NCBI GenBank assembly: GCA_963969395.1
Contig: OZ017795.1
Span: 41,893,063 to 41,957,062, forward strand
Direction: 5' to 3'
Source of the DNA: Pseudoscleropodium purum
Taxonomy: Eukaryota > Streptophyta > Bryopsida > Hypnales > Brachytheciaceae
DNA: 64,000 nucleotides
Shown: piece after piece, positions 32,308 to 45,759 of the stretch
Numbering within the stretch: the stretch's first letter is position 1
Layout: every line of letters begins with the position of its first letter
Notes under the pieces: generated by a model
The model's database searches: none
What the model was told of the DNA's origin: nothing
What the model saw: only the letters and a program-made list of their open reading frames with translations
Translations under genes and position numbers: made by a program

Positions 32308-33197
32308 ATAGCCATTGAACAAAAATCATTTCCAATTCCCTACATTGAAACACTCAATCTCCAAATTCACTTTCTTCTTCCTCAATTGCTTTCTTCATCC
32401 AACAAACCCTAAATTATATTGAAAAATTCAATTTCTCATTTTTTTCATTTCATGTAAAACTTTTACATTCATTCCTAAACCCTAATCTCTTCAACATTTT
32501 TTTCTACACTCTCATGCTACTAAAATTTTTCTTTTTTATATTGCTCAAATTGTCTCAAATGAATTAATTTGAATTCATTCTCTACAATAAATAATTGGAA
32601 TTCATTCTTTGAAGGGAATTACTTTGAATTCATTCTTTCAAAAATGAACTAATTTGAATTCATTCTTTGACATGAATTAATTTGAATTTGTTTTATGAAA
32701 TGAATTGATTTGAATTTTTTCTATGAAATGAATTCATTTGAATCCATTCTCTCAAATGAATTTTTTTATGAAATGGATTCATTTGAATTTGTTCAATGAA
32801 ATGAATTGCACAAAAAATTAATTAAATCCTTCAATAAATTTAGTTTTAGTTATTTTCTTTATAACCAATTATATTTTTCAAAGTCAATCATAATGCATAA
32901 TTCATAAATCAATAACATTAATTAATTTGAATATTTGATTTATATATTATATGTTTATATAAAGAAGTGTAAAGGAAGTCCTATCATCACTACTACATAT
33001 GTATATTACACAACCCAATCGCACCATTGTTGACTTTCCAAAAGGAATTATTGTTTTCTTTTCAAATCATGCGGCTACTGTGACTTCAATGATATTTTTT
33101 TTATTAATTCACATTGTACAGCAATGGAGAGTGGTCTTAGATTTTTTCACTTTAGAGGGGAATCAAAATAGGTTGCTTGACAATTCTCAGGAATTAG
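32308..33197 (+). repeat. Repeat R5, copy 1 (about 880 bp)
   Basis: The segment aligns end to end with 33,677-34,550. It opens with ATTGAACAAAAATCATTTCC and ends at 'ttgacaattctca.gaa'. Its middle (about 32,555-32,812) is an imperfect minisatellite of a roughly 28-bp unit built on ATGAATTNATTTGAATTCATT. Further shared blocks are 'aagtcaatcataatg.ataattcataaatcaata', 'gaagtcctatcatcac' and 'ggaattattgttttctttt'. A short frame at 32,999-33,244 is not conserved between copies, so it is not a gene. Confidence 0.8.
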
Positions 33198-33676
33198 TGA
33201 TGAGATTCTATTTTTTTGAAGTATGTTTAGATTTATTGATTTGAAAAAGAAGTGTATGTTTTACATGAAGATATTTTAAATAGCTAGCTACTGAAAACAA
33301 CTTGCAAATGAACCGTTGGTGAACACATGGACCTAGGAAATCACAAAGTTGAATGAATTTGATTATTTACCTTTAGTATCAAGAAAAAGTACAAGGTCTA
33401 TGAAATGCCTCTTTAAGAAATGATTTGCAAATTCTGGGGTTGACTTCTTTGAAATATTTTCTTTGAAAGACAAAAAGAATTGGCATCTATGCCAAGGCAT
33501 TTTTGTTTTGTTTTATAATTTAGAAATTATTATAAAATTTGAAATTAGAACCATATAGGTCGCTAAAAGTGTCCACCTCGTAGTATGTTTACCACTGGTA
33601 CATTGACAAATGAATTTGGTGCATTGAAGAAAGAAAAATGTACCTCTATATTAAAAAAGAAATGTGTTTAGAATAT

Positions 33677-34550
33677 GTAGTTATTGAACAAAAATCATTT
33701 CCAATTTCCCACATTAAAACACTCAATCTTTGCATTCACATCCTTCCTCGTCACTTGCTTTCTTTTCACAACAAAGCCTAAATTATATTAAAAAATTCAA
33801 TTCCTCATTTTTTCATTTCATGTAAAACTTTTACATTCAATCCTAAACCCTAATCTTTTCACATTTTTTCCTTCAATCTCATATCTTCTTCTCTTTCTTT
33901 CTCTCCTTCATGCTTCTGAAATTCTTTCAAATGAACTAATTTGAATTTATTCTCTCAAATGAACTAATTTGAACTCATTCTCTAAACTGAATTCATTTGA
34001 ATTCACTCTATAAATCGAATTTATCATAATTCATTCTTTGAAAAGAATTTATCTTAATTCATTTTATGAAATGAATTAATTTGAATTCCTCCTCTAAAAT
34101 GAATTGATTTAAATTTATTCTTCAAAATTAATTGTACAAAAATTTAATTAAATCCTTGAATGAATTTTGATTCAATTATTTTTCTTCAACCAATTATATA
34201 TTTAAAAGTCAATCATAATGTATAATTCATAAATCAATAAAAATAATTAATTTGAACATTTGATTTACATATTACATATTTATATGAAGAAGCATAAATG
34301 AAGTCCTATCATCACGACTATATACATATGTTATACAAACAAATTACACTGTTTATAGACTTTTTAAAAAGAATTATTGTTTTCTTTTCGAATTGCATGG
34401 TTGGTGCGACTTCAATGACATTTTTGTTTTGTTAATTCACATCACATGGCAATGGAGGGTGGTCCTAGGTTTTTTTAATCTCATCCACCAACTATTGTTT
34501 TTTCATTTTGGAAGAGGAAAAATAGATTGCTTGACAATTCTCAAGAAATA
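33677..34550 (+). repeat. Repeat R5, copy 2 (about 870 bp)
   Basis: Direct copy of 32,308-33,197, offset about 1,355-1,370 bases, with a shorter minisatellite core (about 33,930-34,135). About 480 bases of different sequence lie between the copies. It could be an LTR pair around a short interior or a simple tandem duplication. I see no TG...CA ends, primer-binding site or polypurine tract that would decide. Confidence 0.8.
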
Positions 34551-35099
34551 GAACCTAATCACTTTATAAACCTCCTACCTTAGGAGGGCATTGTAATCTC
34601 TTTGGTCACTATACATAGTTCTACTTATTGGATTCACAAATCTCCCTACTTCTAAGAGGCAAATTAAGAAATATTTTAGATGAATTGTAGTCAATGCATT
34701 CATTTTAAAAGAAAAATTCATTATAGGCCATCTTTGGAAGATCATTCTTGATTTGAAGGCTATGTAAAACATCTTGCATTAGGAATTTATATTATTAAGC
34801 TAGCCCTGCCAGATAGGGGACAATGGGGCATGCAAATTTTTCATAGTATGGTGAGTATAAATATGGATAGATAATTTCATGTGGATGATAAAATGAACTT
34901 AGTCAAGAAAATCTACACTGAAAGGTGATTGACTAAAATTGTGCTACAATATTAGTATTGTATATATCAAAAAAATTAAATTTAAATATAAGACAATTTT
35001 TTTGACTTGTAAAAATTGTTACATTTCATAGATAGGAAATTTTACTTTAGTGGGTTTAACAAACTAAAAATTATACAACACAAAAATAGAGTTTATAGT
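34551..35099. other. AT-rich intergenic DNA
   Basis: No supported feature; the minus-strand frame at 34,575-34,772 has chance composition. Confidence 0.5.
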
Positions 35100-35660
35100 C
35101 CAATTAACCCCTAAAGGTCGAAAACTATGTTTTCACCAAAAACACTCCAAAATTGCCATTTTTAAGACAAGTACAAAGTTTTAGAAGAAATTTTTTTGGA
35201 CTATATAACCATAGGATCTTGTAGTACACTAGTTTGAAAAGATGTGGAAATTTTTTTAGAAATTTCCGCCATGTAAATTGCAAGATATTAGCATTTAAAA
35301 TTGACAAAAATTCTTTTTTGGCCTTGCAAAAACCAAGCAAAAAATAGTAATTAAAAAGAAATACAAAATGATTCAAAACACTAAATTATTAAGAATTTAA
35401 TTGTAAAATTGAAAAATTCCAATTCCACCAATTGTAATGTATTAATAAAGGACTCTAAAGTTTGTTTTCAAGTAGAGAATGGCTATAACTACCCACAACC
35501 TAGAACACTTCATAACTTTCATCTCATAAATCAAAATGGAATGATTCAAATCTTTCCACATATATATTAATCTACAAAACCAATTTTAATTTTTAATTTT
35601 TGAAAAAAGTGATTCTTTTAAGAATTTTATTATTTTATTTTCTTCTTTTTTATAAAAATG
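35100..35660 (-). repeat. Dispersed repeat R1, copy 3 (reverse, partial)
   Basis: Read on the minus strand it matches the last half of the R1 copies at 4.5-4.9 kb and 24.5-24.8 kb, ending in a 'gctaatatcttgcaatttacatgg' type block and 'aatggcaattttggagtg'. The 5' half of R1 is not clear here. Confidence 0.55.
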
Positions 35661-37424
35661 GATGCACCCTACTCTATGCTTAGGATGGAAGGGCATTTGG
35701 AGGATTTGCTCAACTACTGAAGAGGTTTTCACAATAATTAATGCTAGCAAATTTGAGTTGCAAATGCTATGGTTGACCTAAATAACTTTAAAGGATATAC
35801 ATTTATAGATTTTAGTAGAGACTGAATGATGGAATGCCATAATAGAATTGTAGTGTAGGTCAATGTAGTATAGGAATTGTGGTAGTGTGGGCACCATATG
35901 GATATTTGGTATGTGTTTCTAGTAGTTAAAGTGCATTTTTATTGCATTGTATTAAAGTTAAATCAAGAATGGAAAGTTAGTGGAGGTATGCAAGATTTTG
36001 TTTTTTCAAAATGAATCATTGAGTGATTGCAATTGTTATTGGTATATATTTAAAATTAGCAAGTGAATGGTATAATATTGAAATGATTTATCTATGCAAT
36101 CACAAAAGATTGAATTGTGCAAGTATAAGATTATTTGAGATAACAACAACGTTAATGATTTGTTTGAAAGTTTGGAATGAAGGGAAATAGAGCCCCCAAC
36201 TCAAAATATGCATGCGCATATGTATGATACAACTTATCAACTACATACTTGAAAATGTTGGAGATACTATAGTTTTTGAAAACACACATTTGAACAAACA
36301 ATTGTGCGTATGATCAATGCATTTGGCCAAGTGCATTGATGTCCAATTTGGTGTTTTTTACATTTCTCAAGTAGAAGATGGTAGAACAACAATTTGTTTT
36401 TAAAGTTGTGAATTGAGAGTCGTTCATCTTGGATCCCACTTGAAATTCATACAAATCACAAGAGTGATTCCATGATTACCTTTGTATGTTAAAATGGTCA
36501 TTATGTTCTATTTAATGTGTTAAAAGGGAGATAGTTTAAGATGGAAGTAATTATAACCATCCATTTAAGCATATAAACATCTTGGAGCAATGTTAGATGG
36601 TCAAATTTTTTTCCATCTGTTCACAAGTCTAAGTGAAAAAAATAATTTGAGTTTCTATGACTTTTTAAAGAACTTAGCCATGCATTTGCAAAAAATGGTG
36701 GTAAAGTTGTGGGGGTCATTACCATCCCAAATATATTAAATTGCCCATTATAAAAACACTTTATGTGATCATATGATTAATCTTAAACTACCATTTGGCA
36801 TTTAAGAAGCTTTAGTGATCACAATGTGGTTATTGTTATAAATGAACTGAGCAATAGCCTTAGTAAAGCATCTCAATGGGCTAATTTTTACTCTCATTCT
36901 ATATTCCAAAACTTAACCCAATCATACTCCAAATTTCATCATTCAATGCACTTAATTTTGGGTATCAATGAATTTGAAAAAAGGCAATTTTTTTGCTCGG
37001 GGGGGCATTCCTAACTTATTTAGATGTAATGTGCAATCAAATGAAGAGTATTTTTAAGTACCTTGGCTTAATTTTAGACAATATTTAGAGGTAAGTTAGT
37101 ATTGTGGTTGGCTATTATAGCCACTTCATGGTATATAATGTAAAACTATGTACCATGACAAAAGAAAATTTAATGAAAATTTTAATTTTAACCCCACCCC
37201 ACCTCCTTTTATAATTTTGGGAGGGTACAAAAGTATTTTAAAATTAAAATTGTAACACACACACACACACACCCGGTCCCCCTCTTATAATTTTGGGAGG
37301 GTGGGATTGCAAACAATTAGTATGGGATAATGCCATATTGTCGTATTCATATCTCTTTGTCTGTATCCATATATAATTATATCGTATTCATATTCATATT
37401 GTATTTCATATGTACATTTGATGG
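35661..37424. other. AT-rich intergenic DNA with an (AC)9 microsatellite
   Basis: (AC)9 occupies 37,255-37,272. On both sides of it 'ttataattttgggagggt' occurs as a direct repeat (about 37,209 and 37,287). No gene is supported. Confidence 0.5.
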
Positions 37425-37575
37425 CTTTTGATTTTTCTTGGAGGGGGCGTGGAATTTTTTTGAAATGAATTGGACAGCTTCTGATTTTTCTTGGAGGGGG
37501 CATGGAATTTTTTTTGAAATGAATTGGACAGCTCCTGATTTTTCAAGGGGGGGGGATTTTTTTGGAGGGGAAGTG
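37425..37575. repeat. Tandem repeat, 53-54 bp unit, about 2.5 copies
   Basis: GATTTTTCTTGG or close variants start at 37,430, 37,483 and 37,537. Each of the first two units continues with 'agggggc.tggaatttttt', 'tgaaatgaattggacag'. The third is truncated and runs into G-rich sequence. It is strand-asymmetric, with G runs on the plus strand. Confidence 0.7.
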
Positions 37576-39824
37576 TGATAGCCACTTTTCAGTGGATAGT
37601 TAGCATCACTAAAATGTGGAATTTCTCATTATAATTAATGAAGGGAAGGGGATAATGGATAGTTGCAAGAAAGGGTGGTCCTATTTTTTGTCATACTTTG
37701 ATTTGTGGAGTCTAATTTGGCCATAACATTTGTTGAATGAAGTTGATGTACTTGATTTTTTTTATTGAAGATGACCAAGTTGTTTATAAAGAGAATTTTT
37801 ATTTATTTTTAATTTTCAAAAAAAATTCATAATGAAATTTCAATTTAGCTAATTTGTCACACTTTGTGATTTAGAGTTTTTTAGTATTGTGGAGTATCCA
37901 TAATTAATGATATAGAGCATAAATTTTAGTGGGATATTTCTACACTAAAGAATCATGTGCCCACCAAAAAGAACTTAAAAAAACATTATTTTATGTCATC
38001 CGCATGCATGCAAACAAAGGTCCCTTGCACACGCACTTTTGAACAATGAAGATGGTTTTCGTTTCATTTTTTTGATGAAGTCTGATTACCATCAAGTCTT
38101 TACAAATGGCCAATTTTTAGATTCTTTTTGTTCATGATTTTCAATTTATTATAAATTTATACTTCATTGTATTTATTTTCTGTGACAATCTAGGTATTTT
38201 TTCAAATAGTACTATTTCAGTACTTACAAGTACTCATAGTACTCAAAACAAGACTTTTTGTTGTCTATTTTTCTAATCAACAGTTGAGATTGTTCTATTT
38301 TGTAGTACTTAGCGGTTGAAATTGTTCTATTTTGTAGTATTCATAGTACTTGTAGTACTGGGTGCAAAACTACAATTTTGGCAAAATGCTAAAAAATCAA
38401 ACATTCTTTCTTGCAAGTATTCTAATACACAATTTTATCAATTTTTTTTCTAAATTAACTTAGGCAAAAGAATCCCTCCAAAATTTGAACATTTTAAATT
38501 ATGGTAAGTAGAATATAAGTATTCAAGGATCCTTTGCTTTTATAGATAACATCTGTAATTGCTAGTCAATGAAAATTAGTAGATGAGTTGCTATAGATGA
38601 TGTTAAGTTAACTTTATCTTTAGTTTTTGTTTTTTCTTTGTGTTTCTATGTTCACAAACCTTAGCTTTTCACATTTTCAAAAGATGACATTGGAACTTCC
38701 TTTGTGCACCCTTCAGTTTTCAATTGAGTTCATCGACTCCATCTTCATTCTATGTGATGTGTTTATGAACACAAAACTTGCATTTCTACACATGGCATTG
38801 TTTTCTCTTGCACTAAACTCTAAATCCTTTGTATACATACTTTGGAAGAACATATTAGTAGATGCTTTGTCTACTACTTTGTCCATGCCCTCATAAGTAG
38901 TTATAGTTTCAATGAATTGGATTGGAATTGTTGTTTTGGACTTCACTTTCAATGTGCTACAATGTGTTGGTTGTTGTGGACTTCACGTTCAATATACTAG
39001 AATGTATTAGTTGTTTTGAAATGTTTTGGACTTTCTTTCAAAATGTTGCACTTCTTGTTGTCTACTATATGTTATATGGGATATCATACATGTATGCCAA
39101 ATTTTTAATAATAAACTCTCTTTTGATCCCATAAATATTAGTGAGAATTGTACAACTTTTTTTAATTTATAATAAAAATAAGATACTAAAAAAGAACATG
39201 AATTTTTTTTAAATTTAAAGATTGAATATATAAAATAAATACAATTTAGAAATTTAGGTAAAGATAGCCCTATATAAATTCAAGAAAATTTACCTACATA
39301 GCCCCTTTACAATAGGGGCTTGAACACACATGATGTCTAAAGATACAATATAGTACACCTTATGAGCCTTGAGGATGTCACCTGCGACTCATAGTCTACT
39401 TCTTTCTATTTTTTACTCATTTTTATGAGTAAATTGTGGTCAAAATAGCCATTTGAATGACTTTATAAGAAATTGGGATAAAACCATATGTAATAAGGAT
39501 AACACCCCGAAAGCATTGAAAATACTCCAAATATGCTCCTTGTGAGTATTAAGTATTTAGAGAAGGTGTTTAGGTGTCAGATTATGGATTGGGAGCAATT
39601 CCAATTTTGGTCAACACACAAGGAAAAAACACTCAATTAGATGCTATATAGGATTTTGACAATTGAAGGTGCATACGACGAAGATTGGCAAAAATCAATA
39701 CAATTGGAGTTACTCTAGGCCACAATAAAGATTAGTTGGAAATCATGGTAAAAGTGAAAGGTGAAAAATAGCCATTGTGTATAACTCTACATATCAAAAT
39801 CCATAGGAACTACAAGTAGGTGAT
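37576..39824. other. AT-rich intergenic DNA with a 32-bp tandem pair
   Basis: GTTGAGATTGTTCTATTTTG at 38,283 recurs with one change at 38,315 as a 32-bp tandem duplication. Frames at 38,627-38,952 on both strands show no recognisable protein. Nothing else is supported. Confidence 0.45.
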
Positions 39825-39841
39825 CACTACAAGAAAAGAGG
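39825..39841 (+). mobile_element. CACTA-type transposon terminus (candidate)
   Basis: CACTACAAGAAAAGAGG is the terminal inverted repeat form of plant CACTA (En/Spm) elements, which begin CACTACAAGAAAA. Immediately inside, GTTTCTAGCTTAGAAAC is palindromic, as in CACTA subterminal regions. No matching opposite terminus (TTTTCTTGTAGTG) was found to the right by eye, so this may be a solitary end of a decayed element. Confidence 0.45.
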
Positions 39842-41739
39842 TGTTTCTAGCTTAGAAACATGCCAAGAGCGTAACGATGAAGTTAGATCGTCAAGATTCC
39901 CTAGTATGAGAATGATTCCTCCTCGGAGGAATTAAAATCAAGAAAGAATAAATTCATTCTCCTAGGCATAGTGCAAATTAGATCTAAAAATTTGCACAAA
40001 GGATTTGGGGACTTTGTGGAAGTTACCCAAAAAATTTCATAATTTTTTGAATTACAAAACATGACTCTATGGAAAGTTAACCGAAATCACAAGAACCGGA
40101 AAAATTCATAGAAATTCATCTAGTGAAGGTAAAATTCCACTAAAAATAAGGATAGTGTGTTTTAGTCTAAATAAGAGCCTAATCAAGTTTCACAACATTC
40201 TGACATCAGTAACTACCTGAACCAGCAGTGCTAACAAATTTTAACGGAATTCTAAAAACATTCCAGAGTTGACCGACAAATCACGATCATATGGAGTCTA
40301 AATTAAGTCATCTTGGACTCTTTTCTAACAATCTTGGACCTTCCGGACAATCCTAGCTAGTCAAAATTAGCAAAATTCACAAACTCCAAAAGTTAGTTTT
40401 TTCACTCTTTTCACTAAGTTGAGAAACACTATCTTTTGTAAGAAATTTGACTTGAAAGGTAGGGAAAAAGAAGTCTCTAGGCTAAAAAGGGTCTTTTGAA
40501 GCCAATGGCGCAATTCGTTTTTCATTTGTAGTTTTCCTCCAAAAGTTATAGGACATTCAGCAATAGGATAGAATTAGACATAGTAATTATGGATTTTAGT
40601 GAATTTTAGTGTACTTAGGTAGTTTTAACGTAAAAAGAGGTAAGTAAGAGCCCTAGAAGCATATAAAAGGGTGCCCACCGACTTCCTTTGCATCCCTTTT
40701 GATTGTTTTGTGTCCTTGCTCACTCGAGACCAAATCTCTCCAGTGATTTGAGACCCACCAACACAAAGCTTTCATTTTGTATTTTGTTATAGGCCATATG
40801 AGGCCACGTTGTCAAGAAGTTTGGTAATCATCCAAATTCTTTGTCTTTCTTTACCAATTGAGTCTTCTTTTGTGTTTTGAGCCATTTTAAAGGACATGGG
40901 GGTCACTTTGAAACGCTTGCCAAATTTTCTGTTTGAAGCTATCATTGAAATTTTATAAGAATTTTAAGTATTGGTTGTTTGAGTTACTAATAATTCTCCA
41001 CCAAAATCTTAGTGAAGGATCTCACAACTTTGTTGTAGAAATCCCCTATGGAATTGTACGTGGAAGGATATGTGACCACGTGCTATTCTTGTTTTTTGGA
41101 AGAATTTAGGTGAATTCCAAGCTTCCAAGGTTTCATCACACGTAGCTTGCTAAAGTTGTGGGGTGGTATAGCCCATATGGTGAAGCTTCGCTCCTTGCAC
41201 TAACTTCTAAAACATCCTTCTATTGTTGGTTGTTTTTAGAGAATTAAAAAAGAACCTTTGCCAAAATTTCCAATTTAATTTTTAGTTTAAGGTTCCCCTT
41301 AGAGAACCAAATAGTGTGGCGAGCAACTGCCTTTCTTTTGTTTTTTGAGAAACCAGAACAAGAAGATCAAGTCACCAAAGTCCCCTAGCCAAGGGGCCAA
41401 GGCAACCCCAGCTAATCAAGTTGCACAGTAACCAAACCATCAGCAAGGCCAGCTTGAATTCAAGGCTATCAACAGTCAACTATCTGGTATTGCTTGAACC
41501 CAATTTCACATATATCATCTGGATCATCTAGAATTGGGAGGATATCCTACGGGGTCCCAAATTTTGATTTTTAAATCAAAAATTCTTAATTGAAGGGGGC
41601 TGAATTTTATGCAATTGAGAGGGGAGTTGGATTTTTTCCCATACCATACATAAGAAGAAATCAACTTGTGCTTTTTATTTAGAAAAGACAAGGGAAGTAG
41701 AGAAAAAAAAGTAATTAAAAATTTCATAGGAAGTGAGAG
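39842..41739. other. Intergenic DNA, possible decayed element interior or promoter
   Basis: TATAAAAG at 40,662-40,669 is followed by 'ggtgcccacc' and a slightly GC-richer stretch, resembling a core promoter. A short frame at about 41,344-41,430 encodes a polar Lys/Gln/Pro-rich peptide ending in a stop. This could be the LTR and gag start of a decayed retroelement, but no pol motif follows. Confidence 0.3.
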
Positions 41740-42200
41740 AAGTGAGGATTTAAATCGTTAACAAAAAGCCAAATTTTCCAAAGCAAGTCAGAGGGTGAGA
41801 GAATGTAGATCAAGTGAGAGAAGTAGTGAAGATTACACCATTAATTAAAATCTGAATTTTTCTTATCAACCTAGAAGTATTGATAGAAGACGCTAGATCA
41901 ACTGAGAGAAGAGTGAAGGTTCAAATCAGTAACAAAAAATCTGAATTTTCCAAAGTGACACAGAGGGTGAGGAAATCTAGATCAAGTGAGAGAGGAGTGA
42001 GGGTTTAAAACAAAAAATCTGAATTTCCCAAGCAAACCAAAGAGTAGAGAATCCAAATCAAGCAAGAGAAGTAGTGGGGATTTAAATCCTAAACAAAAAT
42101 CTGAATTTTTCAAAGCCATACGAAGCGTGAGAGACTCCAAATCAAGTGAGAGAGAAGGGAGGAATTTTATTCCATAATTAAAAATCTGAATTTGATATTG
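41740..42200. repeat. Tandem array, about 80-89 bp unit, six copies
   Basis: The block TCTGAATTTT or a close variant recurs at about 41,769, 41,851, 41,940, 42,019, 42,100 and 42,185. Between them come 'caagtgagagaag.agtga.g.tttaaa' and 'gagagaatc.agatcaag' blocks. Units differ by several bases, so the array is old. The minus-strand frame across it is a by-product of the repeat. Confidence 0.75.
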
Positions 42201-45200
42201 AGTAGTCAGCAAGTGAATCAACTCACACAGTGTTTGAAACCAGGTAAGGCGGGTCAGCTCCTTGGTCAATCAGGATTGACTGGACCATTAGAGAGCTCCT
42301 GAAGCCTTGTCATTCCCTCTAGAGCTTCATGCTTGGCTATGCATGCTGGATTCTCATTACAAACTAGATATAGAACAATCAAGCCTTTCCACAAACTCAT
42401 AGTAGCACAAACATAATACACATTTGAATGGTAGAAGTTTCTTTAGTAGTTGAGAGGAAGGGAGAATAGCCACTAGTAGTAAGAAGTGCAATAAAAAATA
42501 AAAAATTGACATTTTTGTCATAGTTTAGATTGAATTCAAAAGTCAATCTATAAAGAATCAATTGACTTGAGAAGAGTTCTAAAGATTAGCTAATTTTGAG
42601 AAAGGTTAGGGAGGCTTAGTTGGAACCGATTTGACTTTGAAATACTTAGCAAATACTTCCAAAGGGTTAGGATTTTCAAAGATTTGATGTAGAAGTTAGG
42701 ATTTTTAAAGAAAGAAGAAAAAACAACCTAGAAAGAAATTAGGGAAAAATCACATAAAAATTCAACTTGGAACAAGCAAAGGAGTTTAGAGCGAAGGTTG
42801 ACCATATCAACTCCAAAAAAACAAGAATCAAAAATACAAAAAAAAATACAAAAAAAAAATACAAAAATAATGGAAGGAACGCACAAGCAAGTGGTGGAAC
42901 TCAAATTGCAAATTGATGAAGAAATGGCCAACAATGTTGAGGTTAGTGTTTAACCATCTCCATTGAACCGTAGTCTAATTCCTATTTTTATTTTATTTTT
43001 ATTTTCCAAACCACATTTAACAATTAGGGCCGTGGGTAGGAATCAAAGTCAAACTATTAGAGTATTCGGTCAGTAGAATTAGATTCAAAAATTAAGTAGA
43101 AAATTTCTTTAGCTTTCTAAGAAGATATTAAACACAAAAAAACAATAAAAATTGAAGAATTTACAAAAGAATGAACCCTAGCCTTTTAATTGGATGAAAA
43201 TATAAAAATTCATCTAAAGGGGTATTCTCAAGGAATTTCAGAATCTAGGCAAGATTCAATTTTTCCATCTAAATAGAAGTCAATAAAGGTCAAAGTATAG
43301 GTAAGTTTGAACATCAAGAGTAAAAAAGAATTAAGAAAGAATTTTTGGTAACCATATACTAGTCAAACTTTCTTTGTAAATAACATTTACTCAAGAAATT
43401 AAAAGTAGTTTATGCTTTACCTTTAATATGTTAAATCAAAATTTATCAAGATAAAAACACCTTCTCCCAAATAGGTAAAAGTAGAAGTTAATTAATAATA
43501 GTGATAGTAATAGTTAATTTATTAACAAAGAATAAAAAATTATCTAAATCTTAAGATAGAGATAGAAAGTCCAATCACTTCTTGATAATCATTCTCATTA
43601 TTCTCTTAAAAGAAGATAAAAAAGAATTAAACTTTAACTAATGATAAGATAAAAGTAGAATTACAGTAGATACCCAAGACATTTAAAAATTTGAAAAAAA
43701 CATAAAAACTAATATCATTTAGCTTAAATCTCAATCTTTTTTACAAAACAACTTTTAAACATTTATTAGCCAATAGATTTAACAGAAATCAATTTTTCTT
43801 TAAGCATTTACAACAAAGAACTAAGAGTAGGATTTAGTAAAAGCTCCATTGCTTAGAAGGTAGCTCGTTACTACAACCCACTCACCCATAGGAATTAGTA
43901 TTTAAACATAGAACCTAATTGTGCTTGTTTGGTCTCATGGGTGGAGATCAAAACACTCATCCCTTTTGAGATTTTTTGTTGGTTTAGGAATTAATTTCAA
44001 GTGCAATTTCAAAAAGATATTGGCTCAAGGAGCATTTACCATACTACCTTTTGGATATGACAAACTAAACATTATGCAGGGTTATTTAAATATATGTTTT
44101 TTGTTTCTAATGGAATTGAATTTGAAGTAGGGGTGGAAAAAAAAGAAGTAAGAATTTAGATTGTCATTTTATAAAACAGATTTATATTAAGTGATAAGGA
44201 TTTGATTTAGAATTTTTCACACCCATTATGAGTATCTATAAAATATCATGTAGATCTATAATGATAGAAGAGAATTAATTCTTTTCTATTTTTCTTTTGT
44301 ATAAGAATATGTAAGTTGAGTATTTAATTGCAATGCCATTGGTATAATTTAATGTATTTTTAATAATTTTAGGGATCATTTTCCACCAAAATTCATCCTA
44401 AAATAGATTTAAAATTTTATAGAAAGAAAAATAATCCTATAGAATAATTCAATATGAAGCATATGTCTAAATTTATGCCATTTTTTTTAGCAAGTATGTG
44501 CCAACTTTACCATTATTGGAAAATACAAGTAGAAATGTAAAATATAGGCTATTCATTTGATTTGTAATTAATCGCTTATTTTTCAGAATTATTTAATCTT
44601 TCAAGCAGAATAGAATTAGAGTTAATAAGTTTTATTTTAATAATCTTCCCCATTGAATACATAAAAGATCATTTCAAAGTCAAACTTATGTTCTAGAAAC
44701 AACAAGCTTTCCAAAAATGTTATTCTTCACAATGTGTTGAATTCTTGAAACACAACCCTACATAAAATAAAAAATTATCTAATTTGACTTTAGTTCAATC
44801 CCAAGTTGGAGATATATCACTCAAAAAGCTTAAAAAAATTGGAATGAAATTCATCCTTTCTTTCTTGTGAATACAACATTTTTGATTGTGCATTTCTTTC
44901 TTCTTGACTTAAACAACCATAATGGTTTGGAGTGTATATAAAAGAATGAAGTTGGCATTAAGGATTACTTACTTCAAAAAGATTGCAAAGTACATCTAAG
45001 TTATTCTAGCTTATAAGAAGAATATTACAATGGATCTATTAGTTCCTGTAGACTTCAGTGTGCATTTTTTTTCATTTAAAAAGAATGAAGTATGAAGATG
45101 ACAATCACTAATATTTTAGTGAAGTAGTGTATTTCTAAGCTCATAAGCTTAAATAAATAATTAAATTTGAGTCATGGTCATATTTTAGCATCTAAATTTG

Positions 45201-45759
45201 GCAATTTCTTCCATCTCTTCTAAAAAAAGAAAACAACAACTATTAAGACTACTTTTGAAGACCAAAAGTAGAAATTTATTTTGAAATGGTACCTACTAAT
45301 TTCAATTTGGACTAAATATTTCTTTAACTATGTAACAATGGACTAGTCATTGTAGAAATCTTCATGTTAGGTACAATATAAATTATCTACTTAAGAAAAT
45401 TCAAAAGGACTTATTGTAGGTCAAACTACTATGCAAGACCTTCATTTTTTTGCACAAAATTCCAAGGATGCTTTGTCATCCATTGGACCACCTAAGTCTA
45501 TAGTGTCCTTATAAGGCTAAAACACTCTATTCATCATTCTTATTATGGACTTTTAGAGGACTTAACCTTGGAAGGATGAAGCTTGTGATCAAAGAAGTCA
45601 TCCAAAAATTTAACAATTTTTGGATGAATAAGTGCATTTTTCATCTCTATTGTTTCTCCCAAAGTCATTTATTAGAGACTATTGCATTGTTCAAATGTTT
45701 TAGGCTTAACCTTGTAATGCTACCACGGACACTAAGTGCCTACTAGATGACACACAATT
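42201..45759. other. AT-rich intergenic DNA
   Basis: A short tract of A runs around TAC (about 42,830-42,868) is low-complexity. No gene, RNA or clear repeat was recognised elsewhere. Confidence 0.5.

Noticed and set aside
32999..33244. 81-codon frame inside R5 copy 1
   Set aside because: The matching part of R5 copy 2 is broken by changes, so it is not a conserved gene.
32308..34550. Calling the R5 pair an LTR retrotransposon
   Set aside because: No TG/CA ends, primer-binding site, polypurine tract or coding interior could be seen; only the direct repeat is certain.
38627..38952. Overlapping frames on both strands around 38.6-38.95 kb
   Set aside because: Neither shows a known motif, splice partner or GC contrast with its AT-rich surroundings.
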